Of a DNA stretch of 27,229 nt, positions 1 through 7,808 are shown piece after piece. The notes under the pieces are model-generated. The model was not told the origin of the DNA. It searched no databases and saw only the letters and a list, made by a program, of their open reading frames with translations. Source of the DNA: Flavobacteriaceae bacterium (GTDB lineage Bacteria; Bacteroidota; Bacteroidia; Flavobacteriales; Flavobacteriaceae); NCBI GenBank assembly GCA_002729755.1, contig PBYT01000015.1, positions 25,671 to 52,899 on the forward strand, written 5' to 3'. The position numbers and the translations under genes are program-made. Each line of letters begins with the position of its first letter. The first letter of the stretch is position 1.

Positions 1-161
1 CAAGAGTATTTAAAGGAATGAAAATGGCTGGTCAAATGGGTTCAACAAAGGTTAAAGCTCTTAATCTTAAGGTAGTTAAAGTAATGAATGAAGAAAATTT
101 ACTTTTAGTTAAAGGGAGTGTTCCAGGTCATAATAATTCTTATATAATTGTTCAGAAATAA
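1..161 (+). CDS. rplC: 50S ribosomal protein L3 (uL3), C-terminal part
   Basis: This is the 3' end of rplC, cut by the window edge. About 52 residues are visible, in the frame starting at base 3, ending in a TAA at 159-161. The stretch MAGQMGSTKVKALNL followed by VVKV and LLLVKGSVPG matches the conserved C-terminal part of L3, which binds 23S rRNA early in 50S assembly. The stop codon shares its last A with the ATG of rplD (TAATG), so the two genes are probably translationally coupled. L3 is expected immediately before L4 in the S10 operon, which supports the call. Confidence 0.93.
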   Translation, partial: RVFKGMKMAGQMGSTKVKALNLKVVKVMNEENLLLVKGSVPGHNNSYIIVQK

Positions 162-787
162 TGGAATTAGCTATACATAATATTAAAGGTAAGGATACTG
201 GAAGAAAGGCAAAGCTTAGTAATAATATCTTTGCAGTAGAGCCAAATGATCATGCAATTTACTTGGATGTAAAACAATATCTTGCTAATAATAGAAAAGG
301 ATTACATAAATCTAAGGAAAGAGCTGAAATAAAAGGAAGTACAAGGAAAATAAAAAAACAAAAGGGTACTGGAACTGCAAGAGCAGGAAGTATAAAAAAC
401 CCTTTATTTAGAGGTGGAGGAAGAGTGTTCGGCCCAAGACCAAGGAGTTATGATCAGAAAGTTAATAAAAAGGTAAAGAAACTTGCGAGAAAGTCAGCTT
501 TAAGTTATAAAGCAAAAAATAAAGCAATTATGATAATAGAAGATTTTGATTTTTCAAAACCTAAAACAAAGAATTATTTTTCTATTTTGAAAGCTTTTGA
601 ACTAGATGGGAAAAAAACATTAATGGTATTAAATGAAGGAAATAAAAATGTATACTTATCTTCCCGGAATTTAAAAAACTCTAAGGTAGTAATTAATTCA
701 GAGTTAAACACTTATGAAATTACAGGCGCTTCAAATCTCCTAATTTCAGAAAGTGCAGTTGACGGATTAGAGTCTAACTTGAAATAA
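161..787 (+). CDS. rplD: 50S ribosomal protein L4 (uL4)
   Basis: Protein of 208 residues, the usual length for bacterial L4, an early-assembling 50S protein whose loop reaches the peptide exit tunnel. The conserved basic loop is visible at about residues 67-92, with KQKGTGTAR and GGGRVFGP, followed by a lysine-rich helix. The ATG overlaps the rplC stop codon. In some bacteria L4 also represses its own operon; whether it does so here cannot be judged because the operon leader lies outside the window. The gene is followed after 6 nt by rplW. Confidence 0.97.
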   Translation: MELAIHNIKGKDTGRKAKLSNNIFAVEPNDHAIYLDVKQYLANNRKGLHKSKERAEIKGSTRKIKKQKGTGTARAGSIKNPLFRGGGRVFGPRPRSYDQKVNKKVKKLARKSALSYKAKNKAIMIIEDFDFSKPKTKNYFSILKAFELDGKKTLMVLNEGNKNVYLSSRNLKNSKVVINSELNTYEITGASNLLISESAVDGLESNLK

Positions 788-793
788 AATGAT

Positions 794-1084
794 ATGGATA
801 TACTTGTAAAACCAATATTAACAGAAAAAGCAACAAATGAAAGCGAGTTAAGGAACTCCTACACTTTTATTGTTTCTAAAGATGCAAATAAGATTCAGAT
901 TAAAAAAGCTATTGAGGAATCATATGGAGTTTCTGTTATTAAAGTAAGGACTATGATATATGGTGCCCAATCAATGACAAAGCATACCAAAAGAGGTGTT
1001 CAAACAAGTAAAAAAGGTGCTTATAAAAAAGCATTAGTTAAAATATCAGAAGGAGATAGAATCGACTTCTTTTCAAACCTATAA
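794..1084 (+). CDS. rplW: 50S ribosomal protein L23 (uL23)
   Basis: Protein of 96 residues with the family signature KPILTEKAT at residues 6-14 and a basic central loop. L23 sits at the exit of the peptide tunnel, where trigger factor and the signal recognition particle dock. An ATG at 789 is out of frame, so 794 is the start. rplB follows after 2 nt. Size and position in the S10 operon are standard. Confidence 0.96.
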   Translation: MDILVKPILTEKATNESELRNSYTFIVSKDANKIQIKKAIEESYGVSVIKVRTMIYGAQSMTKHTKRGVQTSKKGAYKKALVKISEGDRIDFFSNL

Positions 1085-1086
1085 TT

Positions 1087-1911
1087 ATGCCAGTTAGAAA
1101 ATTAAAACCAGTAACACCCTCTCAGAGATTTAGAATCATAAATGGTTTTGATTCAATAACTACTGATAAGCCTGAAAAGTCACTATTAGTGCCTAAGAAA
1201 AGAACTGGTGGAAGAAATAATAGCGGGAAAATGACTGCTAAATATAGAGGAGGTGGACATAAGAGAAGATATAGAATTATAGATTTTAAGAGAGATAAAT
1301 TTGATATCTCTGCAGAAATAAAATCAATAGAATACGATCCTAATAGAACTGCCTTTATATCATTAGTAGAGTATAAGGATGGAGAGAAAAGATATATAAT
1401 TGCTCAAAATGGATTAAAGTTGGGACAAAATATTATATCTGGAGAATCAGCTTCACCAGAATTAGGGAACTCTCTTCCAATTGCAAATATCCCTTTGGGA
1501 ACTATCATTTCATGTATTGAATTTTCACCAGGAAAAGGTGCTGTTCTTGCAAGAAGTGCAGGATCTTTTGCCCAATTAATGGCAAAAGAAGGAAAGTATG
1601 CAACACTTAAATTACCATCAGGTGAAACTAGAATGATTCTCTCTAAGTGTTTTGCAGCAATAGGTGCTGTTTCAAACTCAGATAATCAGTTAATTTCATC
1701 TGGTAAAGCAGGAAGAAAAAGATGGCTTGGTATTAGACCAAGAACTAGGCCAGTAGCTATGAATCCAGTTGATCATCCGATGGGAGGAGGAGAAGGAAAG
1801 GCCTCTGGAGGTCACCCTAGATCAAAAAAGGGTATCCCAGCTAAGGGTTATAGAACTAGGTCTAAAAAGAAAGCATCATCTAAGTTTATAATTGAAAGAA
1901 GAAAAAAATAA
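1087..1911 (+). CDS. rplB: 50S ribosomal protein L2 (uL2)
   Basis: Protein of 274 residues, full length for L2, which helps join the subunits and lies near the peptidyl transferase centre. The basic segment TGGRNNSGKMTAKYRGGGHK lies at about residues 40-60. The C-terminal signature NPVDHPMGGGEGKASGGHP is intact. The variant HPMGGGEG (Met where many bacteria have His) is, as I recall, usual in Bacteroidota. The start at 1087 follows the rplW stop by 2 nt. rpsS begins 6 nt downstream. Confidence 0.98.
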   Translation: MPVRKLKPVTPSQRFRIINGFDSITTDKPEKSLLVPKKRTGGRNNSGKMTAKYRGGGHKRRYRIIDFKRDKFDISAEIKSIEYDPNRTAFISLVEYKDGEKRYIIAQNGLKLGQNIISGESASPELGNSLPIANIPLGTIISCIEFSPGKGAVLARSAGSFAQLMAKEGKYATLKLPSGETRMILSKCFAAIGAVSNSDNQLISSGKAGRKRWLGIRPRTRPVAMNPVDHPMGGGEGKASGGHPRSKKGIPAKGYRTRSKKKASSKFIIERRKK

Positions 1912-1917
1912 TTAAAA

Positions 1918-2187
1918 ATGGCTAGATCATTAAAAAAGGGACCGTATGTGCATTTAAGTCTTCTTAAGAAGGTTAACAAGAATGTTGAGGATAACAAAAA
2001 GGAAGTTATTAAAACTTGGTCAAGATCTTCAATGATTATTCCTGATTTTGTAGGGCAAACTATTGCTGTGCATAATGGTAAACAATTTGTACCTGTTTAT
2101 ATTACAGAAAACATGGTTGGTCATAAATTAGGAGAATTTTCTCCTACTAGAACTTTTAAAGGTCATTCTGGAGGAAAAAATAGATAA
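1918..2187 (+). CDS. rpsS: 30S ribosomal protein S19 (uS19)
   Basis: Protein of 89 residues starting MARSLKKGPYV, the typical S19 N-terminus, and containing the conserved segment GHKLGEFSPTRTFKGHSG near the C-terminus. S19 forms a complex with S13 in the head of the 30S subunit. The gene sits between rplB and rplV, as in the standard S10 order. Confidence 0.98.
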   Translation: MARSLKKGPYVHLSLLKKVNKNVEDNKKEVIKTWSRSSMIIPDFVGQTIAVHNGKQFVPVYITENMVGHKLGEFSPTRTFKGHSGGKNR

Positions 2188-2206
2188 ATAAATAAAAAGA
2201 TTAAAA

Positions 2207-2608
2207 TTGGGATTAAGAAAAAGAAATAGTGCAAATAAAATTAAAGAGAGTAAAAAGAATCTAGCTTTTGCTAAACTTAATGATAGCCCTATATCTCCAA
2301 GAAAAATGAGACTTGTAGCTGATCAAATTAGGGGAGAGAGTATTGATAGTGCTCTAACTATACTTAAATTTAGTCCAAAAGAAGCATCAAGAAGACTTGA
2401 AAAACTTTTAGTTTCAGCAATATCAAATTGGCAATCAAAAAATGAGAGTTTAGATCTAGAAACTTCTCAACTTTTTGTTAAAGAGATTAGAGTTGATTCT
2501 GCTGGAATGCTTAAGAGAATTAGAACTGCTCCTCAAGGAAGAGCTCATAGAATTAGAAAAAGATCAAATCATGTTACATTAATTTTATCATCAAAAACAA
2601 TTAATTAA
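2207..2608 (+). CDS. rplV: 50S ribosomal protein L22 (uL22), TTG start
   Basis: Protein of 133 residues with the conserved block SPISPRKMRLVADQIRG at about residues 28-44 and the tunnel-lining loop RIRTAPQGRAHRIRKRSNHVT near the C-terminus. L22 lines the peptide exit tunnel. The start is read as TTG at 2207, giving MGLRKRNSA, which agrees with the usual Bacteroidota L22 start (MG-x-RKR-x-SA). No in-frame ATG lies between the preceding rpsS stop and this point, and the next Met would remove conserved sequence. The 19-nt spacer from rpsS is all A/T except one G and has no Shine-Dalgarno motif. Confidence 0.95.
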   Translation: MGLRKRNSANKIKESKKNLAFAKLNDSPISPRKMRLVADQIRGESIDSALTILKFSPKEASRRLEKLLVSAISNWQSKNESLDLETSQLFVKEIRVDSAGMLKRIRTAPQGRAHRIRKRSNHVTLILSSKTIN

Positions 2609-3319
2609 ATGGGACAAAAGACAAATCCAATAGGAAATAGACTGGGAATTATTAGAGGCTGGGACTCAAACTGGTTTGGCGGGAGAGATTATGGAGATAA
2701 ACTAGCTGAAGATGATAAAATTAGAAAATATATTAATGCAAGACTTTCAAGAGCTAGCGTCTCAAGTATAATTATTGAAAGAAGTGTTAAGCTAATTGTT
2801 ATAACAATAAAGACTGCGAGGCCTGGTATAATAATTGGTAAAGGAGGTTCAGAAGTTGATAAACTTAAAGAAGAGTTAAAAAAAATAACTTCAAAAGAAA
2901 TTCAATTAAATATTTTTGAAATTAAGAGACCAGAACTTGATGCATTTCTAGTTGGCTCAAGTATTGCAAGGCAAATCGAAAACAGAATTTCTTATAGAAG
3001 AGCTATTAAGATGTCTATTTCTGCAGCAATGAGAATAAATGCAGAAGGTATTAAAATTAAAATTTCAGGGAGATTAAATGGAGCGGAAATGGCTAGGTCT
3101 GAGAGTTATAAAGAGGGTAGGATTCCATTATCAACCTTTAGAGCTGATATTGATTATGCAATAGTTGAAGCACATACAACTTATGGAAGACTTGGAATCA
3201 AAGTTTGGATTATGAAAGGAGAAGTTTATGGTAAAAGAGAGCTTTCACCTTTAACTGGTATGAGAAGTTCTTCTGGAAATTCAAAGAAAAATAATCGTAA
3301 AAGAGAAAGAAACAACTAA
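2609..3319 (+). CDS. rpsC: 30S ribosomal protein S3 (uS3)
   Basis: Protein of 236 residues starting MGQKTNPIGNRLGI. The type II KH domain is visible, with the GxxG loop in RPGIIIGKGGSEVDKL (about residues 72-87), followed by the C-terminal S3 domain with ISGRLNGAEMARSE and GRIPLSTFRADIDYA. S3 forms part of the mRNA entry channel. The ATG follows the rplV stop directly with no spacer. The lysine- and serine-rich tail after about residue 215 is typical of the phylum. Confidence 0.98.
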   Translation: MGQKTNPIGNRLGIIRGWDSNWFGGRDYGDKLAEDDKIRKYINARLSRASVSSIIIERSVKLIVITIKTARPGIIIGKGGSEVDKLKEELKKITSKEIQLNIFEIKRPELDAFLVGSSIARQIENRISYRRAIKMSISAAMRINAEGIKIKISGRLNGAEMARSESYKEGRIPLSTFRADIDYAIVEAHTTYGRLGIKVWIMKGEVYGKRELSPLTGMRSSSGNSKKNNRKRERNN

Positions 3320-3329
3320 AAGGATATAA

Positions 3330-3746
3330 ATGTTACAACCAAAAAGAACAAAATATCGTAAAGCTCAAAAGGGCAAAATGAAAGGTCTTTCTCAAAGAGG
3401 CAATAGACTATCAAATGGTATGTTTGGTATTAAATCATTAGAGTCTAAATTCATTACATCAAGACAAATAGAGGCTGCTAGAATTGCTGCAACTAGACAT
3501 ATGAAAAGAGAGGGAATGTTATGGATCAAAATTTTTCCTGATAAACCAATAACAAAAAAACCTTTGGAAGTTAGGATGGGCAAAGGTAAAGGAGCACCTG
3601 AATATTTTGTTGCAGTTGTAAGACAAGGAAGAATAATGTTTGAAGTTTCTGGAGTTCCTATTGTTGTTGCTAAAGAGGCTCTTAGATTAGCTGCACAAAA
3701 ACTTCCTGTTAAAACTAAATTTATAATAGCTAGAGATTACGAATGA
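3330..3746 (+). CDS. rplP: 50S ribosomal protein L16 (uL16)
   Basis: Protein of 138 residues, standard length, starting MLQPKRTKYRKAQKGKMKG. The segments RMGKGKGAPEYFVAVV and FEVSGVP are family signatures. L16 organises the A-site region of the 50S subunit. Its 10-nt upstream spacer contains AAGGAT about 8 nt before the ATG. This is one of the few Shine-Dalgarno-like sequences in the window. Confidence 0.97.
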   Translation: MLQPKRTKYRKAQKGKMKGLSQRGNRLSNGMFGIKSLESKFITSRQIEAARIAATRHMKREGMLWIKIFPDKPITKKPLEVRMGKGKGAPEYFVAVVRQGRIMFEVSGVPIVVAKEALRLAAQKLPVKTKFIIARDYE

Positions 3747-3752
3747 TAAATT

Positions 3753-3944
3753 ATGAAAATATCTGAAATAAAAAATATGACACCTGACGAGTTAAAAGAA
3801 AAATTAACTGAATCTATAAATGAATTAAGACAGTTAAAGTTTAATCATTCTGTGCAATCTATTGAAAATCCTTTACAGATAAAGGTTTTAAGAAGACAAA
3901 TTGCTAAAATGAAAACTATAATTAATCAAAAAAAAGAAGATTAA
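3753..3944 (+). CDS. rpmC: 50S ribosomal protein L29 (uL29)
   Basis: Short alpha-helical protein of 63 residues, MKISEIKNMTPDELKEKL followed by ELRQLKFNHSVQSIENPLQIKVLRRQIAKMKT, which is the L29 pattern of two antiparallel helices. It binds near the tunnel exit beside L23. Its TAA is followed directly by the rpsQ ATG with no spacer. Confidence 0.96.
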   Translation: MKISEIKNMTPDELKEKLTESINELRQLKFNHSVQSIENPLQIKVLRRQIAKMKTIINQKKED

Positions 3945-4045
3945 ATGAGTACTAGAGCATTAAGAAAAGAAAGAATAGGTATTGTAGCATCTAAAATGAG
4001 TACTAGAGCATTAAGAAAAGAAAGAATAGGTATTGTAGCATCTAA
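3943..4045 (+). repeat. Perfect tandem duplication, period 51 nt, inside rpsQ
   Basis: Base i equals base i+51 for every i from 3943 to 3994, so two exact 51-nt copies lie head to tail. The match breaks at 3942/3993 (t versus a) and at 3995/4046 (a versus t). The period is a multiple of three, so the frame is kept, and each copy begins at an ATG of the S17 frame (3945 and 3996). The absence of any silent difference points to a very recent event or to an assembly artefact. Confidence 0.97.
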
Positions 4046-4253
4046 TAAGATGAATAAGTCTGTTGTTATATCTGAAGTAAGAAAAGTAAAACATCCAGTA
4101 TATGGGAAGTTTGTTTTAAAGACAAAGAGATACGTTGCTCATGATGAAAAAGATGAATGTAATGAAGGTGATACTGTTAAAATAATGGAAACAAAGCCTA
4201 TGAGCAAAACAAAAAGATGGAGAATTGTTGAAATAATAGAAAGAGCAAAATAA
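3945..4253 (+). CDS. rpsQ: 30S ribosomal protein S17 (uS17) with duplicated N-terminus
   Basis: Read from 3945 the protein has 102 residues, instead of about 85 expected in this phylum. The first 17 residues, MSTRALRKERIGIVASK, are repeated at once as MSTRALRKERIGIVASN, after which a normal S17 continues (KMNKSVVISEV, HPVYGKFVLKTKRYVAHDE, GDTVKIMETKPMSKTKRWRIVEI). The DNA repeat is perfect with a period of 51 nt. The second copy has its own in-frame ATG at 3996, so translation from there gives a canonical 85-residue S17. Either an extended S17 is made, or ribosomes start at 3996, or the duplication is an assembly error. S17 is a primary 16S rRNA binder. Confidence 0.93.
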   Translation: MSTRALRKERIGIVASKMSTRALRKERIGIVASNKMNKSVVISEVRKVKHPVYGKFVLKTKRYVAHDEKDECNEGDTVKIMETKPMSKTKRWRIVEIIERAK

Positions 4254-4254
4254 T

Positions 4255-4623
4255 ATGGTACAACAAGAATCAAAATTAAAGGTAGCTGATAATACTGGAG
4301 CAAAAGATGTTCTAACTATTAGAGTTTTAGGAGGAACTAAAAGAAGGTATGCATCTTTAGGGGATAAAATTGTGATAACAGTTAAGGATGCTACACCAAA
4401 TGGAACAGTTAAAAAAGGTACAGTTTCAGTTGCCGTCGTTGTTAGAACAAAAAAAGAAGTTAGAAGAAATGATGGCTCATATATACGATTTGATGATAAT
4501 GCATGTGTACTATTAAGTGAAACAGGAGAAATGAGAGGTACTAGAGTTTTTGGACCAGTTGCAAGAGAATTGAGAGATAAGCAGTTTATGAAGATAATAT
4601 CATTAGCACCAGAAGTATTATAA
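4255..4623 (+). CDS. rplN: 50S ribosomal protein L14 (uL14)
   Basis: Protein of 122 residues, the exact common length of L14. It starts MVQQESKLKVADNTGAKD and contains RVLGGTKRRYASLGD and GEMRGTRVFGPVARELR, all family signatures. L14 sits at the subunit interface and takes part in bridge formation with 16S rRNA. The gene follows rpsQ by 1 nt and precedes rplX by 5 nt. Confidence 0.98.
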   Translation: MVQQESKLKVADNTGAKDVLTIRVLGGTKRRYASLGDKIVITVKDATPNGTVKKGTVSVAVVVRTKKEVRRNDGSYIRFDDNACVLLSETGEMRGTRVFGPVARELRDKQFMKIISLAPEVL

Positions 4624-4628
4624 ATGTT

Positions 4629-4940
4629 ATGAAAAAGATTAAGATTAAAAAAGGAGATAAAGTTGTGGTAATTTCTGGAGAGAATAAAGGCTCATCAGGT
4701 TCAGTATTACAAGTGCTATATAACAGCAATAAAGCAATAGTTGAGGGTCTAAATATGGTTAAGAGACATACAAAACCAAGTGCTGAAAACCCTAAGGGTG
4801 GAATAATAGAAAAACAGTTGCCTCTTGATATTTCAAATTTATCATTACTAACCAAAAGTGGTGAAAAAACAAAAGTTGGATACAAATTTGAAGATGGGAA
4901 AAAGCTAAGATATTCAAAGAAATCAAATGAAATTTTATAA
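4629..4940 (+). CDS. rplX: 50S ribosomal protein L24 (uL24)
   Basis: Protein of 103 residues with an N-terminal KOW motif (KKGDKVVVISGENKGSSG, about residues 7-24) and the downstream segment NMVKRHTKPSAENPKGGI, both typical of L24. It starts 50S assembly by binding the 5' end of 23S rRNA. An ATG at 4624 is out of frame, so 4629 is chosen as the start. Confidence 0.97.
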   Translation: MKKIKIKKGDKVVVISGENKGSSGSVLQVLYNSNKAIVEGLNMVKRHTKPSAENPKGGIIEKQLPLDISNLSLLTKSGEKTKVGYKFEDGKKLRYSKKSNEIL

Positions 4941-4942
4941 TT

Positions 4943-5494
4943 ATGTCATATAAACCAAAACTTAAAGAAGATTATTCTAATTCCGTTGTTTCGGCTCTTA
5001 TGAAAAAGTCAGGATATAAGAATATAATGCAGGTTCCTAAATTGAATAAAATAGTTATTTCTAGGGGAGTGGGTGCTGCAGTTGGTGATAAAAAATTAAT
5101 TGATTATGCTGTTGAGGAGTTAACATTAATATCAGGACAAAAGGCATTACCAACTTTATCAAAAAGGGATGTTGCTTCATTTAAATTAAGAAAAGGAACT
5201 CCAATTGGTGTTAAAGTAACTTTAAGAGGAAATAATATGTTTGAATTTTTAGACAGACTAATTACTATCGCCCTTCCAAGAGTTAGAGATTTTCAGGGTA
5301 TTAAAACTTCAGGTTTTGATGGAAGAGGAAATTATACCCTAGGAATAAGAGAACAAATAATTTTTCCAGAAATTAATATTGATAAAGTAAATAAAATTTC
5401 AGGAATGGATATAACATTTGTAACAAATACAAATTCAGATGAAGAAGCTAAAGGTCTTTTATCTGAATTAGGGTTACCATTTAAAAAACAATAG
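4943..5494 (+). CDS. rplE: 50S ribosomal protein L5 (uL5)
   Basis: Protein of 183 residues. The conserved segments VPKLNKIVISRGVG, LISGQKALPTLSKRDVASFKLR, and FDGRGNYTLGIREQIIFPEI identify L5, which binds 5S rRNA in the central protuberance. The start follows the rplX stop after 2 nt. Length and order are standard for the spc region. Confidence 0.98.
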   Translation: MSYKPKLKEDYSNSVVSALMKKSGYKNIMQVPKLNKIVISRGVGAAVGDKKLIDYAVEELTLISGQKALPTLSKRDVASFKLRKGTPIGVKVTLRGNNMFEFLDRLITIALPRVRDFQGIKTSGFDGRGNYTLGIREQIIFPEINIDKVNKISGMDITFVTNTNSDEEAKGLLSELGLPFKKQ

Positions 5495-5496
5495 AT

Positions 5497-5766
5497 ATGG
5501 CAAAAGAATCAATGAAAGCTCGAGAAAGAAAAAGACAAAAAATGGTTGCAAAATATGCAAGCAAGAGACAGTCTTTAAAAGATGCAAAAGATTATATTGG
5601 ACTTCAGAAACTTCCAAAAAACGCATCTCCAGTTAGACTGCATAATAGATGTAAACTAACAGGAAGACCAAAAGGATATATTAGACAATTTGGACTTTCA
5701 AGAGTTATGTTTCGAGAAATGGCTAATAAAGGTTTAATCCCAGGAGTAACAAAAGCTAGCTGGTAA
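5497..5766 (+). CDS. rpsN: 30S ribosomal protein S14 (uS14), zinc-free type
   Basis: Protein of 89 residues with MAKESMKARERKRQ at the start and the C-terminal signature NRCKLTGRPKGYIRQFGLSR. This is the longer form of S14 without the CxxC zinc ribbon; only one Cys is seen, in NRCKLTG. S14 helps fold the 30S head. It lies 2 nt after rplE and 12 nt before rpsH. Confidence 0.97.
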   Translation: MAKESMKARERKRQKMVAKYASKRQSLKDAKDYIGLQKLPKNASPVRLHNRCKLTGRPKGYIRQFGLSRVMFREMANKGLIPGVTKASW

Positions 5767-5778
5767 AAATAAATATAT

Positions 5779-6180
5779 ATGTATACAGACACAATTGCAG
5801 ATTATTTGACAAGAATTAGAAATGCTAACTTAGCTGGACATAAAGTAGTAGAGATACCTGCATCAAATATAAAAAAGGAGATAACCAAAATCTTATTTGA
5901 TCAAGGATTTATTCTTAGTTATAAATTTGAAGATACAGAAGATAATCAAGGTCAAATAAAAATTGCTCTTAAATATGATTCTCTTTCAAAAGAACCTGTT
6001 ATTAGAGAAATCCAAAGAATTAGTAAACCTGGTTTGAGAAAGTACTCTAATTCTAAAAATTTTCCTAGAATTCTTAATGGATTAGGAGTTTCAATAGTTT
6101 CTACATCTAAAGGACTGATGACTGGAAAAAAAGCTGCAAATATGAATATTGGAGGAGAGTTAATCTGTTATATATATTAA
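5779..6180 (+). CDS. rpsH: 30S ribosomal protein S8 (uS8)
   Basis: Protein of 133 residues starting MYTDTIADYLTRIRNA, the typical S8 N-terminus (D-x-I-A-D-x-L-T-R-I-R-N-A). The C-terminal half contains KPGLRKYSNSKNFPRILNGLGVSIVSTSKGLM, the 16S rRNA-binding region. In Escherichia coli S8 is also the translational repressor of the spc operon. No spc-type mRNA target could be recognised here by eye. Confidence 0.98.
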   Translation: MYTDTIADYLTRIRNANLAGHKVVEIPASNIKKEITKILFDQGFILSYKFEDTEDNQGQIKIALKYDSLSKEPVIREIQRISKPGLRKYSNSKNFPRILNGLGVSIVSTSKGLMTGKKAANMNIGGELICYIY

Positions 6181-6190
6181 ATTATAAGAA

Positions 6191-6733
6191 ATGTCAAGAA
6201 TAGGAAATAGTATAATAAATATCCCGGAAGGAGTTACTTTAGAGGTAAACAAGAATTTAATTACAGCTAAAGGTAAGTTAGGGGAACTCTCTCAAAAGTT
6301 TGATGGTGTTTCTTTTAATATAACTGATACTGAGGCTAGTGTTAAAAGGAATTCTGAGTCTAAAGATCATAAATCAAAACATGGTTTATACAGGTCCTTG
6401 CTAAACAATATGGTAATAGGAGTTAGTGAAGGTTTTGTTAAAGAACTTGAATTAGTGGGTGTTGGATATAGGGCAAATAGTTCAGGACAAAAATTAGATC
6501 TTTCTCTTGGGTTTTCACATACTATTGTAATGAGTTTACCTTCCGAAATTAAAGTAGAGACTATTAATGAAAAGGGGCAAAATCCTATTATAAAACTATC
6601 TTCTATTGATAAACAATTATTAGGACATATTGCTGCAAAAATTAGATCTTTCAGAAAACCTGAACCTTATAAAGGAAAAGGTGTTAAATATGTTGGCGAA
6701 CAAATAAGAAGAAAAGCGGGAAAACAAGCATAA
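6191..6733 (+). CDS. rplF: 50S ribosomal protein L6 (uL6)
   Basis: Protein of 180 residues made of two similar L6 domains. It starts MSRIGNSIINIPEGV and carries ELVGVGYRANSSGQKLDLSLGFSH in the middle and RKPEPYKGKGVKYVGEQIRRKAGK at the C-terminus, the family signature. L6 binds near the sarcin-ricin loop and the factor-binding site. The start follows rpsH by 10 nt of mostly A/T sequence. Confidence 0.98.
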   Translation: MSRIGNSIINIPEGVTLEVNKNLITAKGKLGELSQKFDGVSFNITDTEASVKRNSESKDHKSKHGLYRSLLNNMVIGVSEGFVKELELVGVGYRANSSGQKLDLSLGFSHTIVMSLPSEIKVETINEKGQNPIIKLSSIDKQLLGHIAAKIRSFRKPEPYKGKGVKYVGEQIRRKAGKQA

Positions 6734-6734
6734 T

Positions 6735-7094
6735 ATGACAAAACGTAAAAGTTATAGAAGAGATACAATAAGAAAAAGAATTAGGAAGATAGTTACTGGT
6801 TCTTCAGATTATCCTAGATTGTCAGTTTTTAGGAGCAATAAGGATATATATTGTCAGATAATTGATGATACTGAAGGTAAAACACTTGTTTCTCTTTCCT
6901 CTATAGATAAAGAAATTTTAGATCTTAAGCTTAAAAGCAATATTGAAAAGTCATTTAATGTAGGAAAGTTAGTTGCTGAGAAAGCTATTAAAGCAGGTGT
7001 GAGTAAAGTAAAATTTGATAGAGGGGGTTACCTTTATCATGGTAGAGTTAAATCATTAGCTGAAGGTGCTAGAGAGGGAGGACTTAAAATATAG
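6735..7094 (+). CDS. rplR: 50S ribosomal protein L18 (uL18)
   Basis: Protein of 119 residues with a basic N-terminus (YRRDTIRKRIRKIVTG), then PRLSVFRSNKDIYCQIIDD, and the C-terminal signature KFDRGGYLYHGRVKSLAEGAREGGL. L18 brings 5S rRNA into the 50S subunit together with L5. Only 1 nt separates it from rplF, and rpsE follows after 2 nt. Confidence 0.98.
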   Translation: MTKRKSYRRDTIRKRIRKIVTGSSDYPRLSVFRSNKDIYCQIIDDTEGKTLVSLSSIDKEILDLKLKSNIEKSFNVGKLVAEKAIKAGVSKVKFDRGGYLYHGRVKSLAEGAREGGLKI

Positions 7095-7096
7095 AT

Positions 7097-7621
7097 ATGT
7101 ATAAAAATTATAAAAATGTTGAAATTATAAAACCTGCAGGACTAGAACTTAAGGATAGACTTGTGAGTATTCAAAGAGTTACTAAAGTTACCAAAGGGGG
7201 AAGAGCTTTTGGTTTTTCTGCAATAGTAGTAGTTGGTGATGAGAATGGTGTAGTAGGGCAGGGGCTTGGAAAGGCAAAAGAAGTAACTATTGCTATTTCA
7301 AAAGCTGTAGAGGATGCAAAGAAAAATTTAGTAAAGATACCTATTGAAAATGGAACTCTTCCACATGAGCAGAAAGGTAAATATGGTGGAGCAAAAGTTT
7401 TCATTAAGCCTGCATCTGATGGTACAGGAGTTATTGCAGGAGGTGCTGTACGAACTGTTTTAGAATCTGTAGGAATACAAAACGTACTCTCAAAATCTCA
7501 AGGTTCGTCAAATCCTCACAATGTTGTAAAAGCAACTTTTGATGCTTTATTAAATCTAAGAAGTCCTATCATGATTGCTAAACAGAGAGGTGTCTCTTTA
7601 GATAAAATTTTCAAGTCATGA
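7097..7621 (+). CDS. rpsE: 30S ribosomal protein S5 (uS5)
   Basis: Protein of 174 residues with the N-terminal double-stranded RNA-binding domain (RVTKVTKGGRAFGFSAIVVVGD, then VGQGLGKAKEV) and the C-terminal domain (PASDGTGVIAGGAVRTVLESVG). S5 lies at the mRNA entry and influences decoding accuracy. Its TGA at 7619-7621 overlaps the ATG of rpmD (ATGA), which suggests translational coupling. Confidence 0.98.
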   Translation: MYKNYKNVEIIKPAGLELKDRLVSIQRVTKVTKGGRAFGFSAIVVVGDENGVVGQGLGKAKEVTIAISKAVEDAKKNLVKIPIENGTLPHEQKGKYGGAKVFIKPASDGTGVIAGGAVRTVLESVGIQNVLSKSQGSSNPHNVVKATFDALLNLRSPIMIAKQRGVSLDKIFKS

Positions 7622-7803
7622 GTAAGAAAGTAAAAATTAAACAAATAAAAAGTACAATAAAGAGACTTGAATCTCAAAAAAGAACCTTAATTGCTTTAGG
7701 TTTAAGAAGAATTGGAATGGAGGTTGAACATGAACTTACTCCTTCAATTAATGGGATGATTCAAAAAGTAAAACATTTAGTTTCTATTAATGAAATAAAA
7801 TAA
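7618..7803 (+). CDS. rpmD: 50S ribosomal protein L30 (uL30)
   Basis: Protein of 61 residues, standard for bacterial L30. It contains KIKQIKSTIKRLESQKRTL and LGLRRIGMEVEH, the family pattern. The ATG overlaps the rpsE stop by 4 nt. rplO begins 5 nt downstream. Confidence 0.96.
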   Translation: MSKKVKIKQIKSTIKRLESQKRTLIALGLRRIGMEVEHELTPSINGMIQKVKHLVSINEIK

Positions 7804-7808
7804 TAATT

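Noticed and set aside
4586..4885. 99-residue minus-strand reading frame over rplN/rplX
   Set aside because: It is the antisense image of two certain ribosomal protein genes, with a composition typical of such shadows (runs of hydrophobic residues and Ser/Pro).
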